From NCBI GenBank assembly GCA_964523675.1, contig CAZFZT010000096.1, forward strand, positions 1-10,920: a stretch of 10,920 bases of DNA. The letters are read 5' to 3'. The notes under the pieces were generated by a model. It was not told the DNA's origin, searched no databases, and worked only from the letters and a program-made list of their open reading frames with translations. Positions 1 to 7,480 of this stretch are shown piece by piece. Positions within the stretch are counted from its first letter, which is position 1. Every line of letters starts with the position of its first letter. This stretch comes from CAZFZT01 sp964523675 (GTDB lineage: Bacteria; Planctomycetota; Phycisphaerae; Phycisphaerales; SM1A02). Position numbers and translations under genes: made by a program.

Positions 1-57
1 TGGTAGAGCACACCCTTGGTAAGGGTGAGGTCACGGGTTCAAATCCCGTTGGTGGCT
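1..57 (+). tRNA. tRNA-Thr (anticodon GGU), 5' part outside the window
   Basis: The 3' three quarters of a tRNA are visible. The anticodon stem CACCC/GGGTG (11-15/23-27) encloses a 7-nt loop with anticodon GGT at 18-20, which reads threonine codons ACC and ACU. The T-arm is ACGGG, loop TTCAAAT, CCCGT (33-49). Seven acceptor bases (50-56) and discriminator T57 follow, with no encoded CCA. The acceptor 5' strand and most of the D-arm lie before the window. tRNA-Thr directly upstream of tuf is a common bacterial arrangement, so the two may be co-transcribed. Confidence 0.93.
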
Positions 58-119
58 CTTCCTCCGGCCCTGGCGCTGTGGCCCGCAGTTCTGGCGGTCG
101 GAGTGCGAAGCAGTTCTCT

Positions 120-143
120 CCAATGCGGCTCATTGCGCATTGG
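120..143 (+). promoter_or_regulatory. Hairpin in the tuf leader
   Basis: A perfect 8-bp inverted repeat, CCAATGCG (120-127) and CGCATTGG (136-143), with an 8-nt loop lies between tRNA-Thr and tuf. No T-run follows, so it is not a standard intrinsic terminator. It could be a processing or stability element separating the tRNA from the tuf mRNA. Its function is unknown. Confidence 0.35.
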
Positions 144-226
144 TGAATCGTGTAGCGTCGCCGTGTCAGCAGCACTTCGTGTGCCGACCGGCTTTACCGT
201 GTTTGCGAGTTTGGAGATTTCTAATC

Positions 227-1423
<1,197 letters not shown>

Positions 1424-1441
1424 AACCATTCATCCGCCATT

Positions 1442-1469
1442 TAGCCCCCGGTCGAATGACCGGGGGCTA
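1442..1469 (+). terminator. Strong hairpin between tuf and rpmG
   Basis: A perfect 12-bp stem, TAGCCCCCGGTC (1442-1453) and its complement (1458-1469), closes a 4-nt GAAT loop. It sits 18 nt after the tuf stop and 19 nt before the rpmG start. No T-run follows, so it may be a partial terminator, an mRNA stabiliser or a processing site that sets the ratio of abundant tuf to rpmG message. Calling it a terminator is an inference from position and strength. Confidence 0.5.
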
Positions 1470-1488
1470 GTGGACGGGAGCGACCACA

Positions 1489-1668
1489 ATGGCCAAAAAA
1501 GCACTCGATCGCGAACACGTCTGGCTTCAGTGCACTGAGACGGGCGATCTCAACTACCGCACCAGCATCCGCGTCAAAGGCGGCATCGCCGAGAAGATCA
1601 AGGCCGGGATGAAGAAGTACTGCCCCCGGCTGCGCAAGCACACCTTGCATAAGATCAAACGGAAGTAA
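1489..1668 (+). CDS. rpmG: Large ribosomal subunit protein bL33
   Basis: This short 59-aa gene encodes bL33, a small 50S protein near the E site. The C-terminal signature YCPRLRKHTLHK is diagnostic, and the N-terminal half contains LQCTETGDLNYRTS, matching the family's ECTETGDRNY pattern. Only single cysteines occur at the two places where zinc-binding forms have CxxC pairs, so this looks like the zinc-independent (C-) version. The segment between the two halves (VKGGIAEKIKAG) differs from the short loop of typical bL33. GGAG at 1477-1480 lies 8 nt before the ATG. It sits between tuf and tRNA-Trp/secE, a usual location. Confidence 0.93.
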   Translation: MAKKALDREHVWLQCTETGDLNYRTSIRVKGGIAEKIKAGMKKYCPRLRKHTLHKIKRK

Positions 1669-1677
1669 CCGGGCTCT

Positions 1678-1698
1678 CGGCCATCGGCCATCGGCCAT
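1678..1698. repeat. Three tandem copies of a 7-bp unit
   Basis: CGGCCAT is repeated three times without mismatch just after the rpmG stop. It is a small intergenic tandem repeat, probably slippage-derived, with no evident role. Confidence 0.6.
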
Positions 1699-1756
1699 CG
1701 GCTTTCAGTCAAGCCGTGTGGCTCATATGCCGAGAGTTCGTCGCCGAGCCCGCTCT

Positions 1757-1829
<73 letters not shown>

Positions 1830-1921
1830 CTTCGCTGAAATATTCAGATCGTCTTTCGCAACTTCATTCGTACAGCACGCAGCGCTTCCTTGCGGCTTCC
1901 TCCGATTTCGGATCTTTCACC

Positions 1922-2335
1922 ATGTCCTCAACCATCGGCATCTACAAAAAGGGACAGGGCTACTGGACGCGGCTCATGTCGGCAATCGGCATCGGCATCC
2001 TCGTCTTCATGGGCGGGAGGTGGCTGCAAGGACAGTTGAACACGGTTCGGCTCTTCGGCTTGGAACCGGCTTATACGCAGGGCTTCGCGTTCGCGCTCAT
2101 CGTGCTGATCTTCGGCTGGCTCGGGTATCACTTCATCGGGCGCAACCCGCGATCGGTCGACTTTCTCATCGCCACTGAAGGCGAGATGAAGAAGGTCAAC
2201 TGGTCGAGCAAGAAGGAGATCATGGGCTCGACCTGGGTCGTGATCGGCTTTACCGTCCTGATCGCGCTCTGCTGCTTCCTGCTTGATATGGGTTTCTCCC
2301 TGCTCTTCAGAACGGCCGGCGTGCTGGAGGTCTGA
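1922..2335 (+). CDS. secE: Preprotein translocase subunit SecE
   Basis: SecE is the small essential subunit that clamps SecY in the SecYEG channel of the cytoplasmic membrane. The 137-aa product has three predicted membrane segments (about residues 18-36, 58-77 and 103-130), like the three-span E. coli protein and unlike the common single-span form. The conserved amphipathic/hinge region is GEMKKVNWSSKKEIMGSTWV, matching the family's KVxWPsrxE pattern before the last span. The frame is open upstream, but that part covers tRNA-Trp; the ATG at 1922, after the tRNA, is the sensible start although no strong Shine-Dalgarno is visible. nusG starts 14 nt downstream. Confidence 0.94.
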   Translation: MSSTIGIYKKGQGYWTRLMSAIGIGILVFMGGRWLQGQLNTVRLFGLEPAYTQGFAFALIVLIFGWLGYHFIGRNPRSVDFLIATEGEMKKVNWSSKKEIMGSTWVVIGFTVLIALCCFLLDMGFSLLFRTAGVLEV

Positions 2336-2348
2336 GTTCCGCATTGAC

Positions 2349-3065
2349 ATGAACAGGTTCACCGCCATGGTCACCGATCAGCAGCACAATACGACGACCG
2401 ATACACAGCAGGACGACAATCAGCCGCAGCTTGACGCTGCGGCTGAGCAGCCCGAGACCAAAGGCGATCAGGGGCAAGTCGATCCCGCCAGCGATCTGCC
2501 TATGTACCGCGAGGGCATGAACTGGTTCGTCCTCCGTGTCGCTTCCAACAAGGAAAGCCACGTTCGCGACACCCTGCTCAAGAAGGTGCAGATCGAAGGA
2601 CTTGAACACCTCGTCGGCCGCATCATGGTCCCCACTGAGAAGACGAAGACGCTCAAAGGCGGCAAGGCGCGCGTAACCGAAACGAAGCTGTACCCCGGCT
2701 ACACGTTCGTCGAGATGAAACTCGAACCCGATGGCCGCATCCCCCAGGATGTCTTCTTCCTCATCAAGGAAACAACCGGCGTCGGTGACTTCGTCGGCAC
2801 CGCCGGCCGGCCGACCCCGATGGCCCCGCATGAAGTCGAAAAGATGCTCTTTGACTCGCGGCGTCCGGAGGAGGAACCCACTGTCCGGATGGATTTCGCG
2901 AAGGGCGATCATGTCACCATCAATGAAGGACCGTTCGCCTCGTACGAAGGCACCGTCGATGAAGTGCAGCCGGACAAGGGCAAGGTGCGTGTGCTGGTCA
3001 CCATCTTCGGCCGTCAGGCCCCGGTGGAACTCGAGTACTGGCAGATCTCCCGGCAGGAAGAGTAA
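2349..3065 (+). CDS. nusG: Transcription termination/antitermination protein NusG
   Basis: NusG binds RNA polymerase to suppress pausing and links it to Rho or ribosomes. The product is 238 aa. The NGN domain runs from about residue 57 (MNWFVLRVASNKESHVRD) through the KLYPGYTFVEM core to about residue 165. A C-terminal KOW domain follows (FAKGDHVTINEGPFASYEGT, then QAPVELEY). The first 50 or so residues are a polar Gln/Asp-rich extension not found in the short E. coli protein. Starts at 2349 or 2367 are both possible; a GGAGG at 2326-2330 is rather far upstream, so translational coupling to secE is likely. A terminator follows and rplK is not next. Confidence 0.95.
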   Translation: MNRFTAMVTDQQHNTTTDTQQDDNQPQLDAAAEQPETKGDQGQVDPASDLPMYREGMNWFVLRVASNKESHVRDTLLKKVQIEGLEHLVGRIMVPTEKTKTLKGGKARVTETKLYPGYTFVEMKLEPDGRIPQDVFFLIKETTGVGDFVGTAGRPTPMAPHEVEKMLFDSRRPEEEPTVRMDFAKGDHVTINEGPFASYEGTVDEVQPDKGKVRVLVTIFGRQAPVELEYWQISRQEE

Positions 3066-3117
3066 ATCTCGAACGACATGAGTTCGCGCCGATCCTCCCG
3101 ACAAGCAAATCCAATAC

Positions 3118-3161
3118 AAAAAAGCGACGACCCCGAGCACCTGCTCGGGGTCGATCGTTTT
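3118..3161. terminator. Bidirectional intrinsic terminator between nusG and the Skp-like gene
   Basis: An 11-bp GC-rich stem (3128-3138 with 3143-3153) and loop ACCT are followed on the plus strand by a T-run at 3158-3161. On the other side, 3118-3123 is a run of A residues that becomes a T-run for minus-strand transcripts. It therefore fits termination of both the secE-nusG transcript and the convergent gene. Confidence 0.85.
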
Positions 3162-3206
3162 CAACCGTATGAAATAGCTCCGGATGCCAACCTCCGGGTT
3201 CGCCAC

Positions 3207-3791
3207 CTACTCATCCGTGTTTGTGGCGCCGTCGCCACCTCCGGTATCCGTTTCGTCGCCGACATCGCCTTCGCCCTCGTTCGGCATTTCAGGCGCAGGC
3301 AACTCCGGCACTTCATGGCCCTCATTGATCGCTTCGATCACGGCATCGCTGATGTCTTCCGGTTCAACATTGTCTCCGGCGTAAACCAACTCAGGCGCAA
3401 CGGCGACGAGGCCGCGCTCCGCAGCGATCTCAGGGGCCACGCGATCGACTTCGGCGTTGAAGAGCTGAATCACCTCCTGCTCCAACATCGGCAGCTGCTG
3501 CCATTCCATTTGCAACTGCGTCAGCGCCTGCTGATCTTGTGCTTCCTGTGCCGCCATCGCCCGCCGCTGAATATCCTCTGCACGGAGGATCAATTCACGG
3601 GTTTTATAGAAGCTCTGCACAACGCGATCATGCTCAAATGTTCCGATCTTGATCTTCTCGGTTCGCGCGGAATGAGATTCCGTTCGGGCCGGTTCGTCTT
3701 GACCCTGCGCCAGGCCGAAGCCGAGCGCAACAGCAAGCGTCGCAGCCGCAATGGCGCCGGCCGTTGCTCGGCCCTTCAATGAGTTCAACAT
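3207..3791 (-). CDS. Secreted Skp/OmpH-like protein (putative periplasmic chaperone)
   Basis: This 194-aa protein begins with a signal-peptide-like segment: a basic start, then a hydrophobic Ala-rich stretch to about residue 28. After a short linker comes a strand-like KIGTFEHDRVV segment, then a long Gln/Glu-rich helical region (about 62-115). A closing segment follows in which VAPELVYAGDNVEPEDISDA resembles the end of Skp/OmpH proteins. Skp holds unfolded outer-membrane proteins in the periplasm. The last 30 residues are acidic, Gly- and Pro-rich low complexity, unlike E. coli Skp. AGGAG (3799-3803) lies 7 nt before the ATG. The family call is from pattern only and remote; a generic secreted coiled-coil protein is the alternative. 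Confidence 0.6.
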   Translation of the reverse strand: MLNSLKGRATAGAIAAATLAVALGFGLAQGQDEPARTESHSARTEKIKIGTFEHDRVVQSFYKTRELILRAEDIQRRAMAAQEAQDQQALTQLQMEWQQLPMLEQEVIQLFNAEVDRVAPEIAAERGLVAVAPELVYAGDNVEPEDISDAVIEAINEGHEVPELPAPEMPNEGEGDVGDETDTGGGDGATNTDE

Positions 3792-3866
3792 GAGAATGCT
3801 CCTGTTTAAGGTATTCGCTCAGGAGCAGATTACTCGGCCGCTCCGCACGCGATTTGGAAAGAGGTA

Positions 3867-3896
3867 ACGGTATTCGTCGGGCATCAGCAATGTCAA
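3867..3896 (-). promoter_or_regulatory. Candidate sigma-70 promoter of the Skp-like gene
   Basis: Reading the minus strand, a perfect TTGACA (3896-3891) is followed 18 nt later by TACCGT (3872-3867), a weak -10. It lies about 75 nt upstream of the start at 3791. The -35 is convincing, the -10 less so. Confidence 0.35.
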
Positions 3897-3913
3897 GACA
3901 ACGACGTTGTCTT
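3895..3913. promoter_or_regulatory. 19-bp perfect palindrome (candidate operator)
   Basis: AAGACAACG (3895-3903), a central A, and CGTTGTCTT (3905-3913) form a perfect odd-centred dyad. It overlaps by two bases the TTGACA -35 of the Skp-like gene. It has no T-run on either side, so it reads as a protein-binding operator more than a terminator. The rest of the 247-nt gap between the Skp-like gene and tadA holds nothing else I can identify. Confidence 0.45.
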
Positions 3914-4038
3914 CCCCTGACCCATCTGCCGCTCATCGATCTGAACAATTTGAACCGATCGAAACGGCAATGTGAAGACACGCCGCTCTCAGCCCGCCTT
4001 CCCTCATTATGAGTGGTTCAGCACGAAAGCGATGCTAC

Positions 4039-4644
4039 CTATGCCCGCTTCCGAGCCGCCGAATCACGCCGCCGCTCCCGGAAGAATGTACGCAGCAGTT
4101 CACGGCATTTGGCCGCCTCGACGCCCCCAATCACTTCTACCCGATGATTGAGCCGGCGATCGGTCGGGATTTCATACAGCGTGTGGACTGCCCCCGCCTT
4201 CGGATCAGTCGCGCCGTAAATCAGCCGCCCCAGCCGTGCGTTCACCATGGCTCCTGCGCACATCGGGCAGGGCTCGAGAGTTACAGCAAGCGAGCAGTCG
4301 TTGAGCCGCCACGTGCCCAGCCGTTGCCCGGCCTGACGCATGGCGAGCAGTTCCGCGTGACCCGCGGGGTCTTTCGTCGCTTCACGGTTGTTGGCACATT
4401 CGGCGATGACCTCGTCGCCCATGTACACCACCGCGCCGACTGGCACCTCACCGACCGTAGCCGCCTGGCGCGCAAGCTCAATCGCACGAAGCATCATGCG
4501 ATGATCGGTCTGCGTGATTGCCGAATGGGCGGGCGCAACCAATCGCAACTGTGAAAGCAGAAGTCTGCGACGACGACGGCGCCGGCGCGCACGCCGAGCA
4601 TCACGGCGCGCCAACATGCGCCCGAGCAGCGAATCACTGCGCAT
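4039..4644 (-). CDS. tadA: tRNA-specific adenosine deaminase
   Basis: TadA deaminates A34 to inosine in tRNA-Arg(ACG), so that one tRNA reads CGU, CGC and CGA. With the start at 4644 it is 201 aa. The zinc-deaminase motifs are complete: HAE (His96, catalytic Glu98) and PCPMC (Cys126, Cys129). TadA-type features are EVPVGAVV, NNRE before HAE, and the C-terminal NHRVEVIGG and ELLRTFFRERR. About 45 residues precede the conserved domain, including a run with 12 Arg in 15 positions. AGGAG lies 9 nt before the chosen ATG; ATG 4683 or TTG 4797 are alternatives. It overlaps the end of tatC by 11 nt, so the two are an operon. Confidence 0.93.
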   Translation of the reverse strand: MRSDSLLGRMLARRDARRARRRRRRRRLLLSQLRLVAPAHSAITQTDHRMMLRAIELARQAATVGEVPVGAVVYMGDEVIAECANNREATKDPAGHAELLAMRQAGQRLGTWRLNDCSLAVTLEPCPMCAGAMVNARLGRLIYGATDPKAGAVHTLYEIPTDRRLNHRVEVIGGVEAAKCRELLRTFFRERRRDSAARKRA

Positions 4645-5782
4645 CGCGATCATCTCCTGCATCCTCGGCCGAAGGATCGCCATCCTCACGTGCTTCTCCT
4701 CGCCGCGGCACCGCTCCGGTCGATTGCGACGGTGGGTGGAAATCCTCGCGCTCTCCTTCACCCGCACTGGAGCGCCACCGGAACCGGCCCTCTGCAACAG
4801 CGCCGGCCGGCGCGATCACGAGGAGCAAGATGCCGAGTTCATAAAGCCCGTACAGTGGCACGAGCATGGCGATCATTGAGATCGCATCCGCAGGCGTGAT
4901 CACCGCTGCGACGATGGCGCAGATCAGGAACGCGTACCGCCGCTGACGCCGCAGCCAGTCCACGGATGCCAGCCCCAGCCAACCCATCAGCAGAATGACC
5001 AGCGGCATCTGAAACGCAAGAACCATCCCGAGCAGCAGCATGAGCACGAAGTTGATGTATTCACTCACTCGATACTGCTGAACCAGTCGAGCCGGCGGCG
5101 CGAACGACAACTCGAAAATCTCCACCGCATTCGGCGACGTGGCTTCAACGGCGATTCGCAGAACCCGTTCGGGCATCTTGATCCATGCCTGACCCGGCGA
5201 GGGATTCTCCGGATCCGTTTCAACGACATCAAATGAAAGCGTTCGCTCGGATTGCTCCGTCGCTTCGACCAGACCCGCATCCCCACCTGTCGGCACCGTC
5301 GGCGGCGGTTGGCGCAGCGAGCCGCCGAACATGATCAGCACGTGCAGGATCAGTGGCAACATCCCAAAGTAGAGGAGCGCAGTTCCCGCAAGCGTAAGGA
5401 TCGCGCTCCCCGGCAAGAGGAAATAGACGAAACGCTTCTCATGCGCGAACAGCCCTGGTCTGATAAACAGCCACGCCTGCCACAGAATCCACGGTGCTGA
5501 GACAACGACTGCGAGAATGATGCTGAGCTTCAGCCGCGCCATGAGGAACTCAGCCGGGGCAAACTCATGGACCTGCAGCGGCAGATCGTGGTAGGCGTAC
5601 ACGCGGAAGAGCGGCTCAAGCAGCAGTTCGATCAACTGAGCGCTGACGAAGAACGCAGCGATCGCCAATGGGATCGGCGCGATCAGGGCCAGCATCAGCC
5701 GGCGTCGGAGTTCCTCCAGATGATCGCCGAAACTCATCGTCGCATCCTGGACATCAGGGGGTGTCAGCGGCACGGCGTCCAT
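4634..5782 (-). CDS. tatC: Sec-independent protein translocase subunit TatC
   Basis: TatC is the membrane receptor that recognises twin-arginine signal peptides and exports folded proteins. The 382-aa product has six predicted spans (about 30-48, 82-104, 120-150, 242-268, 284-300, 303-325). Family motifs are MSFGDHLEELRRRL near the N-terminus, the FIRPGLFAHEKRF cytoplasmic loop with its conserved Glu115, and VITPADAISM. It is much longer than the roughly 250-aa norm. About 80 polar residues (154-236) are inserted in the extracytoplasmic loop between spans 3 and 4, and a charged tail of about 50 residues follows span 6. Starts at GTG 5863, ATG 5785/5782 and ATG 5737 are all possible. tatA/tatB are not in the window. 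Confidence 0.94.
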   Translation of the reverse strand: MDAVPLTPPDVQDATMSFGDHLEELRRRLMLALIAPIPLAIAAFFVSAQLIELLLEPLFRVYAYHDLPLQVHEFAPAEFLMARLKLSIILAVVVSAPWILWQAWLFIRPGLFAHEKRFVYFLLPGSAILTLAGTALLYFGMLPLILHVLIMFGGSLRQPPPTVPTGGDAGLVEATEQSERTLSFDVVETDPENPSPGQAWIKMPERVLRIAVEATSPNAVEIFELSFAPPARLVQQYRVSEYINFVLMLLLGMVLAFQMPLVILLMGWLGLASVDWLRRQRRYAFLICAIVAAVITPADAISMIAMLVPLYGLYELGILLLVIAPAGAVAEGRFRWRSSAGEGEREDFHPPSQSTGAVPRRGEAREDGDPSAEDAGDDRDAQ

Positions 5783-5954
5783 CATATGGCCTGAATTCTG
5801 CGAAACCTCCTCCAGCCACCGAGCGGAGTCAATGACGTGAAGGGCCGCTCGGAGGTCGGGCACCGATACCTGCCACTGGCTCCCGCAAAGCTTTCATAGA
5901 ATCGGCCGGAAACCCGCATCAGGAGCATCCAGTATCGAGAAGGACCTGTCCAAA

Positions 5955-6608
5955 TTGAGCGCCGCCAGACTCATTGATCGAGCCAAGCGTGGCGAGGGGC
6001 CGGCCCAGGAGGAGTTGTGGCGCGCCCACCGCCGCTGGGTGGCTGCGATTGTGCTCGCGCACCGACCTCGGACGATGGAAGTTGACGATCTGATGCAGGA
6101 TGTAGCGCTCAAGATGATTGACAAGCTCGACACGCTGCGCGATGCCGCCGCGTTCAAACCCTGGCTGCGCCGCATCATCATCAACACCTGCCGCGGCGCA
6201 GCCCGTGCCCTGAGGCCGGAGCAACGAATCTCGCTGACCGATCATGATGGCGATGGGCACACCAGCCATCTCGTAATGCCCGAGTCACATGAGCAGGACT
6301 CCGCCAGGACCATCGAGACGCGCGATGCCGCCGAGCGACTGCTTGCTCAAGCCATGACGCTGCCCGTTGAGTATCGCGAACCTCTGCTGCTGCGGTGTGT
6401 CCATTCCATGACCTATCAGCAGATCAGCGATGTCCTTGAGTTGCCGATCACCACGATTGAAACGCGTCTGGCGCGTGCCCGTCGAATGCTGCGCGAAGAA
6501 GTCGGTGAACAGGTCGCAGATTCGTCCCATCACACCTCGGCCTGCAACTCCACCAAACAGGATTCCACGCTGCCCCCACTTGCAGCTGCGCGCACTCGTG
6601 CCCCATGA
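5955..6608 (+). CDS. ECF-type RNA polymerase sigma factor
   Basis: This 217-aa protein has the two-domain layout of ECF sigma factors, which direct RNA polymerase to stress or envelope promoters. Region 2 (about 40-82) contains DDLMQDVALKMIDKLDTLRD, the core-binding and -10 recognition helices, and the FKPWLRRIIINTCR end. Region 4 (about 132-178) contains the LPVEYREPLLLRCV start and the HTH MTYQQISDVLELPITTIETR that reads the -35. About 35 residues of polar tail follow. The start is TTG, with GAAGGA 10 nt upstream. It is divergent from tatC and followed by a membrane protein that is probably its anti-sigma factor. I cannot assign a subgroup. Confidence 0.88.
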   Translation: MSAARLIDRAKRGEGPAQEELWRAHRRWVAAIVLAHRPRTMEVDDLMQDVALKMIDKLDTLRDAAAFKPWLRRIIINTCRGAARALRPEQRISLTDHDGDGHTSHLVMPESHEQDSARTIETRDAAERLLAQAMTLPVEYREPLLLRCVHSMTYQQISDVLELPITTIETRLARARRMLREEVGEQVADSSHHTSACNSTKQDSTLPPLAAARTRAP

Positions 6609-6687
6609 CCGCATCGATTCCATCACGTGACGACCATCATTGACAGCGCATCCCGAACAAGAGATCTCTCACCGTGGCGAGCCCACC

Positions 6688-7314
6688 ATGAACGACACCG
6701 CACCGCACATGCCTTCTGAGGAAAACGCTGATCTGCTCATCTCGCGCATGATCGATGGCGAAGCATCGCCTGAAGACGAACGCGCGTTTGAACGCCTGGC
6801 TGAAGTTCAACCTCAGCTCTGGCGCGACCTCGCAACGCGCCAGCGCGATGCGGCACAACTGGCCAGAGCAGCGGATCGTCAACTCGCGCTGGCCGATCGC
6901 GTTTCGCTCCCACATCGGGCGACTGGGTCCATTGCATTCCCTCATGCAGCGCGCAGGCACGGTGGTTGGCTCTTTGCGTCAGCCGGCTGGGCAGCTGCAA
7001 TCACGCTCTTGCTGCTCTGGCGGCTGGCGGCCCCCGGCACCATGAACGATGCCACCCCAACGCACATTCAGAACGCCGCTCAACTCACGCCAGATGAGCA
7101 GTTGAGGTCGTACCTGCGGGCGCCTTACGTGCTCGGCGAGCTTGACCCTCTCATGGAGCGTGTGGATACGCTGCCCGACGGCCGCATCGCTGTGGTCGCT
7201 CAGCGGCGCATCCAGGAGGTGCTGATCCTCGATGAGAATGACGCCCTTCCAGTCGATGAGCAGCGCTACTTCATGAGGGACCCAGCCGAACTCCGGGCCG
7301 AATCGATCCATTGA
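6688..7314 (+). CDS. Putative anti-sigma factor, single-pass membrane protein
   Basis: The 208-aa protein has a cytoplasmic N-terminal part containing DLLISRMIDGEASPEDERAF, the pattern seen at the start of many anti-sigma factors. One hydrophobic span follows (about 94-115), then an extracytoplasmic domain of about 90 residues. The zinc-binding HxxxCxxC of ZAS-type anti-sigmas is absent. Position 79 nt after the ECF sigma gene supports a role in holding that sigma factor at the membrane. The ATG at 6688 is preferred over TTG 6640; neither has a clear Shine-Dalgarno. The assignment is by context and topology. The signal sensed is unknown. Confidence 0.65.
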   Translation: MNDTAPHMPSEENADLLISRMIDGEASPEDERAFERLAEVQPQLWRDLATRQRDAAQLARAADRQLALADRVSLPHRATGSIAFPHAARRHGGWLFASAGWAAAITLLLLWRLAAPGTMNDATPTHIQNAAQLTPDEQLRSYLRAPYVLGELDPLMERVDTLPDGRIAVVAQRRIQEVLILDENDALPVDEQRYFMRDPAELRAESIH

Positions 7315-7351
7315 AAGACGCGCTCCCGCACACCCGTCCGGCCGGCCACGG

Positions 7352-7380
7352 ATGACCGGCGGCACCATGCGTGCTATGAT
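7352..7380 (+). promoter_or_regulatory. Promoter of tRNA-Ile
   Basis: A -10 TATGAT (7375-7380) is preceded by an extended -10 TGC and, at a 17-bp spacer, by ATGACC (7352-7357), four of six matches to TTGACA. Transcription would begin near 7387. A short hairpin ACGGCGG/CCGCCGT (7388-7394/7397-7403) sits between the predicted start and the tRNA. Confidence 0.6.
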
Positions 7381-7406
7381 CTGCACCACGGCGGAACCGC
7401 CGTATC

Positions 7407-7480
7407 GGGCTAGTAGCTCAGCTGGCTAGAGCGCGCCCCTGATAAGGGCGAGGTCGGAGGTTCGAGTCCTCTCTGGCCCA
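7407..7480 (+). tRNA. tRNA-Ile (anticodon GAU), attachment site of the mobile element
   Basis: A complete 74-nt cloverleaf. The acceptor GGGCTAG (7407-7413) pairs with CTGGCCC (7473-7479), including one G-T pair; A7480 is the discriminator. The D-stem is GCTC/GAGC. The anticodon stem CGCCC/GGGCG (7434-7438/7446-7450) has loop CTGATAA with anticodon GAT at 7441-7443. The T-arm is GGAGG, TTCGAGT, CCTCT. From 7460 onward the gene is part of the direct repeat found again at 10851, so its 3' end was probably restored by element DNA at integration. Confidence 0.97.

Noticed and set aside
1678..1698. Tandem heptamer as a possible CRISPR or iteron array
   Set aside because: Only three adjacent 7-bp units without spacers, far from any rep gene.
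2307..3206. Minus-strand ORF of 299 aa opposite nusG
   Set aside because: Mirrors nusG coding sequence, shows no domain and crosses the terminator.
3078..3782. Plus-strand ORF of 234 aa opposite the Skp-like gene
   Set aside because: The minus frame has a signal peptide, a good Shine-Dalgarno and a terminator; this frame has none of them.
5897..5902. TAGAAT as a -10 element for the ECF sigma gene
   Set aside because: No acceptable -35 at the right distance; too weak to list as a promoter.
7388..7403. Short hairpin before tRNA-Ile as a terminator for the anti-sigma gene
   Set aside because: The loop is very short, no T-run follows and it lies downstream of the tRNA promoter; more likely the tRNA 5' leader.
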